Assembly (NCBI GenBank): GCA_022496205.1
Contig: WTXD01000082.1
Location: forward strand, 1 to 64,000
Reading direction: 5' to 3'
DNA: 64,000 bases
Source of the DNA: Gloeopeniophorella convolvens
Lineage: Eukaryota > Basidiomycota > Agaricomycetes > Russulales
A program made the translations under genes and the position numbers. Position 1 is the first letter of the stretch; each line of letters starts with the position of its first letter. Below the pieces are notes generated by a model, which made no database searches, was not told the DNA's origin, and saw nothing but the letters and a program-made list of their open reading frames with translations. This document shows positions 46,022 through 57,640 of this stretch, piece by piece.

Positions 46022-47057
46022 TGTGGGGAAGGGGAAGCAAGCGGCCGGAGGGCTGCCTGGCTGGCTATGGGGTATATTTACCCGCGCGGCGAGCTATATC
46101 TGGGGCACAGGCACCGGGACGGGAAGTGTTTGCGCATGAAGAATTTTTCTGCCGCATGCAGTAGCACGCAGTGCGCACGAATATTCCCAAGAGCAGGGTC
46201 TGGCCCCGTGAGTGCTGCATGTGGTCAAACCCTCGGGCCTCAACATCAACCATCACGGGACGACTGTATTCTCGGATCGGGTAAGGTCGGCAACGGAGAC
46301 TGGGTCAAATCCAAGTTGCTGCCGTCCGCCGTGTGAGAGGCGAACGCTCCTCGGCTCTCGGCCCGACACACCAGCGACTGCAGGCCAGTGGCAACTTCGT
46401 TTGCATCCCTATTCCAATGTTCCCATGTCGGCTTGCTGTCGTAGTTGGTTCTTCATCTATCTGTAGCGCATCTCTCTCTCGAGAATCAGGTTGACTACGC
46501 CGAACAGTGCCATCCCGGGCACAATCCTTCCACCCCAGTGTAGACTCGGAAAGGGGCAAGCCTGAGTTGGACTTGAGGTCTTGACTCTCCCAATGCACTT
46601 AGGCATCACCCCGACTTAGACTTCGGCAACAATTCTTGGCAAAAGGAAGATTGGTATGTGGCCAGCCTAGGTGGCAAAGGGTACATTCCCTCCTTTACAG
46701 AGCGACCACCCGTACAGATGTGCACGCCTCAGATTCTAATGGCAGATGCACCCTAAGGCTCCACCAACTCCGACCATCGTTCAGCTTCGGTTCCTTACAA
46801 CTCGGCTCTACGGGCTCTCATTTCCTACATGGTGAACAGAAATATCAGACCTTATCCTCGATCTGGTCCGCGGTCAACCTAGGTCTTGTCTAGATCAGCA
46901 ACCCAGACACGCCTCCAAGTGCCATTATTTGGCTGCTAGCACCGGAGAAGAGACCGCATGCCGCACCATTAAACTAGTATCACACCATCGACTCCAAGTA
47001 TATGTATCTCCTTTGCCCATAGTCCGCAGGACGACCAAAAATAAAAATAAAAGCAAT
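46022..47057. other. Intergenic, no gene recognised
   Basis: On the minus strand a TATA-like GGTAAATATACC lies about 50 bp upstream of the glycoprotein ATG at 46021. Otherwise only short frames. The T-rich sequence just below 47058 serves the tRNA. Confidence 0.5.
47034..47055 (-). terminator. Pol III terminator T-tracts for tRNA-His
   Basis: Read on the minus strand, runs of four to five T (TTTTATTTTTATTTTT) begin a few bases after the tRNA 3' end. Confidence 0.7.
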
Positions 47058-47152
47058 GTCCCTGGCCGGAGTCGAGCCGGCGGCTTGACGGTTTTGGTAC
47101 GAGGCGAACCCCAATCCACAACGTCATGATTTAACCACTAATCGACAGGGAC
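47058..47152 (-). tRNA. tRNA-His (anticodon GTG) with a 24-nt intron
   Basis: The minus strand folds as a cloverleaf: 7-bp acceptor stem GTCCCTG/CAGGGAC, D-arm GATT AGTGGTTA AATC, anticodon stem TGACG/CGTCA with loop TTGTGG+C (anticodon GTG), and T-arm GCCGG CTCGACT CCGGC. A 24-nt intron (ATTGGGGTTC... to ...CCAAAA) sits one base 3' of the anticodon, the canonical position for nuclear tRNA introns. T-rich tracts directly downstream (TTTTATTTTTATTTTT on the minus strand) are RNA polymerase III terminators. The T-loop starts CTCGA rather than TTCGA. Confidence 0.9.
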
Positions 47153-47522
47153 GTTACAACATGCTTAGCACAGAACGTCTACAGACATCCAATGTGAACC
47201 ATCCCGTGAATAGTGATCCGAAAATCCACTCATCAGATCAGGGGGGTACACGAGTATTGGACATTTGTATGCTTGGACGCAGTGGTCAGTATTGGAAATG
47301 CGATGAAAACGATAACGGCGCCGAGAGTATCGATGCATTATGCGGTGGTGTATACTCTACGAAAATATGCCAATCATACAGTTTCCAGTGTTTCAGTTGC
47401 TTCAAGAAAGGATGTCGATGAACGAAGACAGAAAGGTGAGGCTACAATAGTGTGATCCAGGTGACACCCGTACTCGGCCCAAGAAGCGGTGGCAGGAAGA
47501 GACAAGACGATCGAGGAAGCCC
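47153..47522. other. Intergenic
   Basis: No gene seen between the tRNA and the 3' end of the RING gene. Confidence 0.5.
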
Positions 47523-48411
47523 CTATGTCCTGGCAAAGAAGTTATCAAAAGGGCCCGGCGGCGGATGATTGCCGCGTCCCCGCGCTGGTGGTTTTGGCGG
47601 CGGCGGCTGCGCCCTGCGCGGGCGTGACTCTCCCTGGGACTCGGCGACAAGCCGCACGACGCGCTTCAGCGCATAGTTCTGTGCTGGCGGCGCACGCACG
47701 GGATGCCTGCAAGACGGGCAAGTGTATGCGGGTAGACCCCGTACGCCGGCTTGTAGGTGTTGGGCGAGGGTGGTGCTGAGCCAATCCGAGAGGCATTCCT
47801 GGCAGAAGGTGTGCCCACAGTTCACGAGGCTGTGTGTGATGTGACGCATACATGGATCAGCGTCAAGGGTGAAGATGGATGCACTATTGAGACGCACAGG
47901 TACGGCGACCACATGTAGTGCGTGCAGACCTCGCAGCAAACGGCTTCATCGATGGCAGAAAGGCTCTCCTTCGGATTGTTAAGAGGAAGAATATGGAAGA
48001 GTGTAGGAGCGTGCGCTGACCTTATTCGTCGCTTTGAGTTGATCCAGCGCGTTGGTCACGCGTGCGAAGTCCTTCTGGAGCCTGTCGCGTTCCTGCGGGT
48101 TAATGTTAGCGCAACACGCGCGGCATGCTGTAACAACGAGTGTTCACCTTCTCTACATCGCGGAGCCGTCGGGCTACATCATGTGCCGTCTCCGAGTCTA
48201 AACCGTCGCTCTTCAGACCTGAGGTGTCTTCGGACAGCTCCACGGCCGGATCGCGGGCTGCGCGCGCAGGCTTCCTTGACCTGCGCCTTGGGGGAGGCTT
48301 GGGCTCGTCTTCATCTTCAGAAGAAATGACGATGATTTCCGACGCGGGGGGTGCCACATACGGGGCCCGAGAACGGGGACGAGCCAATGTTGAAGTTCGC
48401 TTCGCGGGCAT
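47523..48411 (-). CDS. RING-finger protein (C3HC4), probable E3 ubiquitin ligase
   Basis: Four minus-strand exons (48148-48411, 48021-48092, 47898-47965, 47523-47829) give 236 residues. The N-terminus is basic with an acidic SUMO-interaction-like patch (EIIVISSEDEDE). A coiled coil (VARRLRDVEK, ERDRLQKDFARVTNALDQLK) leads into the RING: CCEVC, MWSPYLLVNCGHTFC, QECLSDWLSTTLAQHLQ, CPSC, then ALKRVVRLVAESQGE and a Pro/Gly-rich tail. The C-x2-C, C-x-H-x2-C-x2-C and C-x2-C ligands are all present. The first ATG in frame is at 48409-48411. RING proteins with N-terminal SUMO-interaction-like patches can be SUMO-targeted ligases, which is only an idea here. Confidence 0.85.
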
Positions 48412-49273
48412 TGTGGTAGGATTGGGCGGTATGCTTTCGAGGACTGTTCGTTGGGCTGTTGGGCTCTTAGGCAAAGGGAGCGTACACCGCCTTCTGTGGC
48501 ACGCAGGCAGTGGCAGGACACTGAAAGGAGGAGATCAAGGCGAGTTGACCAGTTTGGAGCGCGACTTGTTGCAAATGACGCGCCGCGTCCGGGCCGAATA
48601 GGCACGTTCCAGACGGCGACACAGGCGACACTGCCACCAACCACCACTGCGACCTCAGTTCGAAGCCCGCTTCCGCGTCCTTTGTGTCCCGGTTGCACTT
48701 AAGCCCCAATACGTAACGAGACAAGATCGAATATAAGAGCAGAGGAAGGTTATGGTGGCGAGTTGGAGGAGGTCGGAAGGGTGGACAATGGAACCCGAGG
48801 TCCGCGTGTCCATTCCGCATGAACCTCGTCAGCCAACTAACATCCACCTTCCCGAACAGCACTACAGTCCCGCCGCTATCACAGGCGGAATCCAGGGATG
48901 ATAGATCTGGAGAGCAGGGTTTCGTAACGAAGTCCCTTTTTGGTGACGCACGTCGCATGGCCCCGGCGTAGCCCAAGGCTCGAGGAGACACATCTAATCG
49001 GTGTCCTATTGTCCCCATGTGCCGCGTCGGCATCGACGTCGTATCCCTTCGCCTTGACCCTCAGTGTGTCCCGTGTATACGCGACGACGATTTAGACACA
49101 GCCACACCAAGCGCAAGTGTCTTGTGGCAGCTTGTGGCGACTTCCTCGATCCGCTTTGGCGCGAACTCGCCACATCCTGCCACTTCTGTGTGTCACTCCG
49201 ACGCAGCCCTTTCTTTATAACCCTGATCTTCTCTACCCATATCACCTTTATCACCCCGCGCTCGACATTCGGC
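48412..49273. other. Intergenic between divergent genes
   Basis: Lies between the minus-strand RING gene and the plus-strand gene at 49274, so it probably holds both promoters. Frames on either strand are unconvincing. Confidence 0.45.
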
Positions 49274-49870
49274 ATGCTCGCCGATCTGCTTTCTGCACCG
49301 CGTCCGCCGTTGGGCATAGCCTCCATCGGCGTCTTCATCGCCCTGTTGAATTGGATACTCCATCTGCTTCCTTTGGCACTGTTCGGCACTACCACGCTCC
49401 TGTCGTTCTATTGCGCCGGCACTGCTGACTCTGAACACGTCTACGAGTACCGCCATGTCGATGGTCACCCTCGCCACACCTACGCCGCCCATCCGTCCGA
49501 CCTCCCAATGGAGTCCCCCGAGAAGCACTTCAAACTCAGCGGAGACCTTCGCATCCTCATGATGATCCTATCCTTCCCCGTCTCAGTACTCTTCGCCAAC
49601 TATGTATGCCACCCCGCCCGCGTCCTTCTCCGTGACAACTTGGAATTCTGGTTCCACGTGCGCTATGTCCAGCCTGCTTTGGCCTCTGGCGTGTGGCCGG
49701 ACATGTGGCCCCCGATTATCAGTGCCATTCGCTCGTGCGGATTTATTGGGGGTTTCATAGACGGCGTCGTGAGCGAGGATTCGAGTGAGTCCGCGCAGAC
49801 TCGCTCGGTTGTTCAACTCAAGTTGCGGAGTAAACAGGTGCTGCCGACACCGCGCGCCAGGAGGATATAA
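49274..49870 (+). CDS. Small membrane protein, unrecognised
   Basis: ATG at 49274 opens a 198-residue frame ending TAA at 49868-49870. The frame stays open upstream to 49064, but the MLADLLSAPRPPLG start fits better. Residues about 15-47 are hydrophobic (IASIGVFIALLNWILHLLPL, then LFGTTTLLSFYC), giving one or two membrane helices. A second hydrophobic stretch (LRILMMILSFPVSVLFANYV) lies near residue 98. The tail is polar and basic. No family recognised. Confidence 0.6.
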   Translation: MLADLLSAPRPPLGIASIGVFIALLNWILHLLPLALFGTTTLLSFYCAGTADSEHVYEYRHVDGHPRHTYAAHPSDLPMESPEKHFKLSGDLRILMMILSFPVSVLFANYVCHPARVLLRDNLEFWFHVRYVQPALASGVWPDMWPPIISAIRSCGFIGGFIDGVVSEDSSESAQTRSVVQLKLRSKQVLPTPRARRI

Positions 49871-50201
49871 TACTGCCAACCAGCATCGAGTCTCATTCAC
49901 CTCAACCTGGTGAGTATCCACTGCTGCGAGTTTCTGTCATGGCCACTCAAACCTCAGTTCCCAGCACACCACGGGCGTCGCTGCGAATTGAAGAACAAGG
50001 GTGCCAAATTGCCCGATCCCGCTGGTGCAGATGCACTCCCGTGGTGCGTTGCATCTCTGTGCTCATATATCCCGCTGACCCTGCGACAGTGCCGTCGATA
50101 TATATTCCACGCCTGTCCGAAAGACTTTCGTCTCACCTCCGCTCAGTGTTTCGACCTCCAAGTGCGTCTTCGGTTTATGCGCTTGGGATATTTGTATTCT
50201 G
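49871..50201. other. Leader or intergenic region
   Basis: No supported gene. It may be the 5' untranslated region of the gene at 50202. Confidence 0.45.
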
Positions 50202-52221
50202 ATGCGTCACAGAGGGCTACGTTCTGCCTCAAAGAACCTTTCCCGCGTCGCGCAGGCGTTCTCCCAGCGTCCACTGCTCTCGACGGTCTTTCTCCCTCGT
50301 CGCCCCGACTTGATGCGTATCGCACGTGACCCTGAGACACCGGAATTTCTATTCCCTGGTGCATGGATGGGCTACGAGCACGACAACACCCATACATCAG
50401 ACGAGTGGACACCAATACCTCCTCCCAGAAGCGCAAATTTCAACACTGACGCCTTCCCCGAGGACGTACAACATACGCAGTTAGCTTGGGGGCACGTCGC
50501 CCGTCGCTTGCTGGTCGAGGTTCCCGAGCGCGTGGAGCACGTCTCGGAAGATGTACTAGCCCTGTTCAATGCGCCTCAGCCCATGCCAGAGGTGCCGCAT
50601 CACCCGGTCATCCAGCCCTCCCAGTTCGTGCAACACCAGTTCTATGAACACGTAGCGCAGCCGGTGGGCGTCTTCCAGCAGACCCAGTTTTCTCAAACAA
50701 TGGAGCCTCTCGTTCAACAATTCCCGATGCATCAGCCGACCACGACCACCTGCGAGCAGCCTTTTGCCGGCTTTTCTTCCCTTTGGCAATCGAACCCCGT
50801 CGTGCAGCCACAGGACGCACCTGTCGACTCACCGATGGATGTACCTCCCCCGTTCTACGCGCTTCCGGTCCAGGAAGAATACAACCATCCCATGATATCA
50901 CTCCAGCCTGCGTTCCCGTTTCCTGTATCGCAGGAGCAGTGCGATTCTAAGATGGACGAAGAGATTTCGGCGTCGCCTCCTGTTGCCGAGATGTCAGAAG
51001 CGCCATGCATTGGCACCGTCTCTCTTCCGTCCTTCCCGGTGTATTCTTCCCCGTTATCCACGGAACAGGCGCATACTCTTGATTCGGACATGGGCCCTAT
51101 CTTGCAACCTGCTCCCCAGCCAACGGTGCAGTCAAACGAAATCCAGAAGCCGCATGTTCCATCGGAGTCCGGGGATGTGCTGCATGACTATGCTCCCCAA
51201 CCGAACGAGCCGTACTACCCTCCAACAGAGCCGTCCACCCCGGTCCTCAAAACGCGTTTGTTGTCAGAGGCCGACGCCTTCCTCGACTCTCTGCTAGTCG
51301 GCATGCCTCAGCCAGTGCGGGGATCCGATGCACTCAACCCGCCTCAGCTCGATGCCACCTTGGATGTCCCGACACGCACTTCCACGGCGGCAGTCCGCAC
51401 ACCCTCTCCAGTACCGGCATACGTCGGCGACACGGCAACAGCGAAAGGAACGACACACAGCGTTGTTACTGAGCCCGCTTCTACTCGGAACATCCCGTAC
51501 GCCCCAGAGGACGCGCAGTCCTCGTCTTCCCAAGCTCGCGCCGAGCCCTCCCGGCAGCCTCAACAAAGATCATCTGGTCCGGTCGCTGGCCCTTCCACTC
51601 AGCGCAACGTCCCGTTCACCCCCGCGAACGCCAAGACTACCAGCACTGTGCCACCGGTCCCGCAGGTCGTCAAGATCGCAGACTTGGATCTCGGCGATGA
51701 AGACAATTCGAGCGATTCGGAATCCGAGTTGGTGTACGAAGGCAAAGGAAAGGGGAAAGCACCTGCAAGAGCAGCGCAAGCGCAGCCCCGGCGCGGACCC
51801 AACGGCCTTGTAATGCTCGAGCCGCCGAGCCCGTCACGAGTGAGAGCGCCATCTCCTCTGCATGTCCCTTCGGAGGTACCGACGCCGGTTGAAATTGCAG
51901 ACGATGTTTTGCTGGTAGATGCCGCCGAAAATGCGGATCAGAAGATAGACGCGGAAGACGGCAACGGCGTGGATGAAGGCTCGGACAGCAGCAGCAGCGA
52001 CTCAGACTCAGACTCAGATTCGGATTCCTCGTCCTCGGACGACGACTCGTCGGATTCGGATTCAGAGGACTCGGATGCAGACATGGCGGAAGATGAGGAA
52101 GACGCTGCCAAGGAAGCGAAGGCCAAGCCGATAGTCAGGACCATCGCTAAGACCTCCGTCGTGAACCAACCAAACACCACCACTCCGGCCCCTGTATCCA
52201 CCAATCAGACATTCGCCGGCA

Positions 52222-52252
<31 letters not shown>

Positions 52253-52391
52253 ATACGTAGAATACATTCCACCGGCGCCAGGCCAAGGCCAGTTCGGGGA
52301 CGACTCGGACACGGACCTGGAGAGCGACCACGAGGCAGAGGACAGGGCGCACTGGGAGAAACTCTACACACCGAGGCAGCGCGCCCGGTGA
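50202..52391 (+). CDS. Long acidic low-complexity protein, unrecognised
   Basis: Intronless frame of 729 residues from ATG 50202. A second in-frame ATG at 50313 (MRIARDPETPEFLFPGAWMG) may be the true start because the first 37 residues are basic and unlike the rest. The first half is Pro/Gln-rich (PHHPVIQPSQFVQHQF). The second half is Ser/Pro-rich, then strongly acidic: a Ser-Asp repeat (near 51985-52080), a basic EAKAKPIVRTIAKT patch, a run of nine Asp (near 52224-52250), and a conserved-looking end (YVEYIPPAPGQGQFGDDSDT, then HWEKLYTPRQRAR). I see no catalytic domain. Such composition suits a nuclear or chromatin-associated disordered protein, an inference only. Confidence 0.8.
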
Positions 52392-53072
52392 AGATGAAGA
52401 CGCGTCGGGTCTTTTTCTCGTCTTCCTTACCGGTTGACCGCGTTATCCCGGCCGCGCCATCTGGCCCGGGTCATCGTAACTCTGCGCCGCGGTACAAGGT
52501 TCCTGCCTTCGCAGATGGACATGCCCTCGTTCGGTTTGGGGGCTAGGTCATGCATGGGACCGTGCTGCCGCGCTGGGATGCCGGAGGATCGCGCGTCGCG
52601 AGGTGCGGGCAGAAGACAATCCAGAAGACAGCGCTCCCGCCCCCGAGGACTGTGCGCTACTGCGGGAGAGCTGTCGAGTTACGTTTACCTTCATCGTCTA
52701 CTACTTGACTTCTTTTGGATTCTCCTCTTCTGAACCTCACGCGCTGGAGTTGTTCACCGCTCTCAATGACGCATCTTCTTACTTGCTTAACTCAGTAGAC
52801 ACTTTGTGCCATAGTAGATGAACTTGCTTTCGGGTGGGATCTCTCGCTGGACGTACCTTACTTTTCTCTACCTTTTCGCCAAAAAAAATTAGACTGTTTC
52901 TCGGGCTTCCTCAAGATGCGAGAGTCCTGCGCGTGATATTAAATGTCAGCACCGTATGTACAGGTTGGTATACATATTCCAAAGGTAATAAGTAAAGATG
53001 GTTTAACTTAGAGCTACAAGAAATACGTCCTGGCGTCGTGGCATCATGTCGTGCACCTACCTCCGCGCGCGC
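52392..53072. other. Intergenic
   Basis: No gene recognised. An A-tract (CCAAAAAAAATT) near 52880 may be part of 3' processing signals. Confidence 0.45.
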
Positions 53073-54730
53073 TCATACCTCCTCTGCGCCCCTATGCTCC
53101 GATGCCTTCTCTGACGATGAGGCGATAGATATGTGCGTGCCGTGGCTGGTAACCCCAGACTCGAACGTGCCAGTGCCCGTCTGCGCAGTGCGCGGCGACA
53201 GCACCGAGTCCTGTCTGCGCACGACCTCGCGCGAAAATGAGACGCATGTATTGTTGCGCCGCCGCAGCATAGACGGGTCGACGATGCCTGGTGGTGGGTC
53301 AAGCAAGCTCGAGCTGTGCCGGCGGCAGTTAAGGGCAATCCCGGGAGAGAGCGTAGGGTGCACGTACCGGTATTGGAGGAACGAGCCATAGTTCGAGAGC
53401 GAGCGGTACATGCGTGCGCCGCCGATTGACCTGCAGCGCCCAGTCAGGTCGATGTTCTGGCAGCGATGAGATGGAGGGATACGAACATGATGGACACTGG
53501 AAAGCGGGAAAAAGTGCTTAGCAATCGGAAAAGGTGATGGAGGGCTCTATGGACTCACGTCCTGGGGGAAGGAGCATCTGACAGATGAACTTAGATCAGC
53601 TTTACCGATCAACCGGTACTGAGATAACTCAGTCGTACCACGTTGAATGCGTCTGGTGGCAGTAAAACGTTTAGGACATTCGACACATCCTGAAAGAGCA
53701 AGATATCTTCGTACCGTTCCAATTCAAGCTCACAAGCACCTAGATACGAAGAGGAATCATGAGTGTCGCTCACTAATGGTAAACGCCTCCAAGCTCACCA
53801 ACACTGGCAGTTCAGCAATCGTAGCCAGCAAAAGCCATATGATGTTCTAGGAGCGTGATCAGAGAGCGTTAACCCGAGAACACGTACACCCAACTTGTTG
53901 ATACAACAGGCGCCACAGCCCGAACATGCGGCCATCTGGATCTCTTAATAGCCCGATAAACTTCGTAAGGAGAAGGGTTGTATCCACAAAGAGGACGGCG
54001 ATGGCGTTTGGTAAGCCTTTGTGCGTCTCTATCGGCTTGCAGCTGTTCAAAGCGGGGTCGTACACCGCCCTGATCTGCAAGTAGGATTGATCGTCATTAA
54101 CCAAGGATGACAGAGAAGGCTGATGGGATACCCACGCCGACGAGATCTTTGAGAGATATGTCAACAGATTGTAACGAGGTGGGACGAGGAGATACGCACA
54201 ATGGATATTGATAACAACACCAGCCAACCACGTCACTGTCGTAAGCGTCACAACGTATCTATCGCGGTTCCAGATAGCAGAGCTAGTCGACGTCAGCTCA
54301 GCCCTGGACGGCTGGGTAGAACGTGGAGGAACCACTCACATCCGTAGGAGAATGAGTAAGGAAGCAAGCGTCCAACTAAGGTAGGCGAGAGACTGCGAAC
54401 CATCAATTCCGGGGATCAAACTAGACAGCGCAGAGCCTTACAAATACGATAACCTCCAGTGGCTAGAGTCGACAGATTTAGAAGAAGTATCAGGCAAACT
54501 CGCGCAAGCGATCTTACCTGGCACTGAACTTTATCTCCAGAGTCATGGTCGACGAATAGCAATATGAAAGCGAGAAGGCCGCTTAGTCGGCAACCAAGAT
54601 ATAGCTTCTCGAGAGGTCAGAGGAAAACCTAATGGATGCCGGTGCATGGGACACCCACCCAGATGGTCCATCTGTACGGGCGCTTTCCACGAAACACATC
54701 GAACTCAAAGCCACTGCTCAGCAGAGTCTC
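53073..54730 (-). CDS. DUF6533-type receptor-like membrane protein, possibly damaged
   Basis: Minus-strand exons read, in order: EFDVFRGKRPYRWTIW (54661-54711), YLGCRLSGLLAFILLFVDHD with SGDKVQCQ, WNRDRYVVTLTTVTWLAGVV, a YDPALNSCKP loop, AIAVLFVDTTLLLTKFIGLL, FGLWRLLYQQ joined to NIIWLLLATIAELPVL, DLTGRCRSIGGARMYRSLSN with YGSFLQYR, and a Ser-rich tail ending AEEV at 53073. The helix order and the LLYQQ-IIWLLLAT motif are those of DUF6533 receptor-like proteins in basidiomycetes. The first helix exons do not join cleanly near 54605-54635, where a stop or frame change intervenes, and no ATG was identified. It may be a pseudogene or a mis-modelled 5' end. Confidence 0.6.
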
Positions 54731-55779
54731 CCAACTGAACGTGAAGCAAATCAGCACGCATGCGGGGCTATGAGATGGATTCTGGAAGCTTACATATATA
54801 GGCCACCAAATACGTGGTCAATCTTGATCAAGGCAACTGGGGCGGTTGGGTTCAAAGGGCAGACTAAAGCTGAAAGAACAGGTGACACGTACGATAGTCG
54901 TTCAGAACCGTGCGTGTATTATGCCAGTCGGACGCCATTTCTGCTCGTACGCAGCCAGAGGCTGTAAAGAATGGGGTGGAAAAATCACCGTCCAACCCGG
55001 AGGCCGACGATTTGTACTGCGGCGATGGAAAGGAATCAAATTCGGAGAAGTCGATCGTGATACGCGCTGATCAGTGCGAGCGGAGAGATCTCAGGAGGTA
55101 AGGGAGAGGAGGCCGTGCTCTCACGTACTTCGTCTTGCAATCATTGGCCAACAGGCCGTCCATCTTTGTCTTAGGCGAGAAGCACTGATGAGACGACAGT
55201 GTGCGTACGTACTCGTGTCAATCAGGGGCGTCTCTCGAGGGCCACAGTCTGAGCCAATCCTTCCGAGACCGAAGATACATGACAACGAATGCTATGGTCT
55301 GCCAACCACACATCTCGACTGGGGCGCCGGCCATGCTCGTCCTAAAAGGGTATGAGAGAAGAGATCACCAAGATATTGAAGATCATTTCTGTCGCAGTGG
55401 GTAACCACGAGTTGATGAGCTCCGCGGCCAATTCAATACCGCAGTTCTGATGAAGGCTAATCAGACTTTCAAGCCACAGCACTCACTGAACATCAGCGAC
55501 ATCAGGCCCACGTTATTGCTCAGAAAAGGAGAGATCAATGGATTGGCAAAGTGCGATCAGCCTCCAGGAACGACGCGCCGAGCCGGTGACTCAGATAAAG
55601 TGGTACACGTACGATTTGGATAAGCTGATTACGATAACTTGACGCGGAGGCCTCAGGCTGTGTAGAGGAGAATGATCGGCGCCTGCATCCCAGCGTCGAT
55701 CAGGCCAGCGCGAATCCCGGGGTTACTGACATACGAGGTTCGGTGTACAGACCGAACGGCAGGAGGTTCGACTATGACG
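54731..55779. other. No supported gene
   Basis: It may include the missing 5' end of the minus-strand DUF6533-type gene. I recognise nothing else. Confidence 0.4.
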
Positions 55780-55799
55780 GCTGTTATCGCGAAATATTA

Positions 55800-56045
55800 T
55801 CTGGGTGCTGGGTCGCGGGTCGCGGCCAGCTGCCTCTACTCCCGGGTCGCGGGTCTCGGCCCGTTGCTGCAGTCGTCAGTCCGCAGTCGTAATCACGTGA
55901 TTTGATTTGGTAAGTCGTCAGTCTGCAGTCGTCAGTCGTCAGTCTCAGGTCCCGAGTCATGCTCAATTCACAGTCATCACTCCTGGGTCGTAGCATCCAA
56001 CACTCCTCAGTCCTATCACCTCTAGTCCCGGGTGTCAACATGTCA
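55800..56045. repeat. Short tandem repeats (GGGTCGCGGGTC and CAGTCGTCAGTC types)
   Basis: Near 55808-55862 GGGTCGCGGGTC-like words recur. From about 55866 to 55945 the words CAGTCGTCAGTC and CAGTCTGCAGTCGT alternate, with looser CAGTC copies to 56045. Spacing is irregular and there are no conserved spacers. Confidence 0.7.
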
Positions 56046-56149
56046 GCAGTCACTGTACTACTTTACAGTCTTCGGAACCTTCTTATGAAGATGGTGTAGG
56101 GAGGTTTTGAGATGAGTACTCCCCAAGTGTTCTACTCTACTGACACCTT

Positions 56150-57640
56150 TTTCAGTCCCTTTATGCGTGCCACATGCACGCCATCGCCCCCATACCCTGC
56201 GCCGTGCAGCACGCTGCCGCCGGCGGCGCGCTTCGGGGTCTGCCGCCGCCGCCATGCGTCGCGCGGCTCGCGGCGTGGGGCATGCTATCGTCGCCAGCGT
56301 GTCGCGCGCCCTGCAAGACGTCGGCGGCCCCCGCAAACTGTACCGCCGGAGTGCCAGCGCCCGCGCCGCATGGTACGCTGTCGGCAGCAGCACGCCGTGC
56401 GCCACTGCAAGACGTCGGCGGCGCCTCGCAAGCGACGTCGCCGACAGTCCTGCACCTTGCGCCTTGCACCTCGCACACGCTGCCGGCTGCGCTGTGTCCT
56501 GCGGGGCGCCGCTTGCGCGCACTACGGCGTACCTCCACCGGCGGCGCCTTGCGGGCATGCCATCGGTGGCTGCGGGTTGCGAGGTGCACTGTAAACCGCC
56601 GTCCCTCTGTCTGCACGCTCTGCAGGATGGCAGCCATGTATTTTGCGACGCAGCGCCGGTGGCCGTGCACCCTGTGAGAGCGTGCCACATTGTCGGTGCG
56701 CCTCGGGGTTGTCGGTCGTTCATCACAGGGTGCGTGACTACCGTCTTGCGGGATGCACTGCGCACCGCTGTGCGTACATCGTGTGGGCTGCGTTGCCGCC
56801 TGCCTGTGGCGCGACATGCTGCCATCAGCAGCGTGCTGCAGCGTGCACCGCTGCCACCGGCGCGCCCGACTGATGGGGCTGCAGCACCCGCAGGAAGCAC
56901 AACTGGTGTACCTAAGTACTGGCATTCCTGCCAGCAGCGCTCCATTCGCGGCGACCGCAGGTGACAGCCTGCTGCAGCATGCCTGAGCCCCTCCTGTGGA
57001 CTAACGGGGGGGCATGGGCAGTCAGTCTGCCTCGCCTGTTCGGCGCCGGCGCCCGTCTGCACGCAGGCGGCGCGGTGGCGACGTTGGCGCGGCCAGGGGG
57101 TCTGTGCTTGTGTCCCTGTCACCACCATTGCTGGCAGCGGTGGGTGCGTACCCGTTGCGCGACGCGCTGGGATAGCTGTGGCCGTTCGTGCACACAGGGG
57201 CATGGCGGCGTGCCGCCCCGCCGTGCTGCCAATCGTGCGGTCCAACGCATCGTCCCCATCCTCCTCTGTGTCGTCATCCAGCAGCACGAGCGGCAGGGGC
57301 AGCATGGACACGCGTGGCTTCATGATCGGCTCGCCGAGCGCAACGGTGTAACGCTTGCGTGTCATCTGGCTGGTGCTTGGTGAGCACGTGCGCGCGGGCT
57401 GTGGTCGGCGGGAGGAAGGGCAGGCTGACCGAGTCGCGCCAGCGGAGGTCGCTGTACGATGAGATGCGCTAGACGGACGACTGCTCCTGAGGTGGTGGCG
57501 TGGTGGGCAGGAGCGAGTGCGAGCGCACGGTGATGGATGAGCTCGTCTGCGCGTGGATTGCGAAGGATGAGCTGGTCTACCGCGTGGTGGACACGGCCTG
57601 CGTGGACCACCGTGCCCAGGGGAAAAGGGTAATGTAAAAG
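56150..57640. repeat. GC-rich low-complexity, minisatellite-like block
   Basis: Many frames on both strands are open over most of the block, and words recur loosely. CTGCAAGACGTCGGCGGC occurs near 56311 and 56404, about 94 bases apart, and CACGC/GCTGC-rich motifs throughout. Predicted peptides are Arg, Ala, Cys and His rich without domain order. I therefore do not accept the 556-residue minus-strand frame (56058-57728) as a gene, although one patch (LPLPLVLLDDDTEEDGDDAL) is less biased. Confidence 0.5.

Noticed and set aside
48467..49033. 188-residue minus frame upstream of the RING gene
   Set aside because: No splice-consistent link to the RING gene, no ATG-proximal pattern and no recognisable domain.
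55800..56045. CRISPR-like array
   Set aside because: Repeats are short and irregular with no conserved spacers, and the genome is eukaryotic. It is simple tandem repeat.
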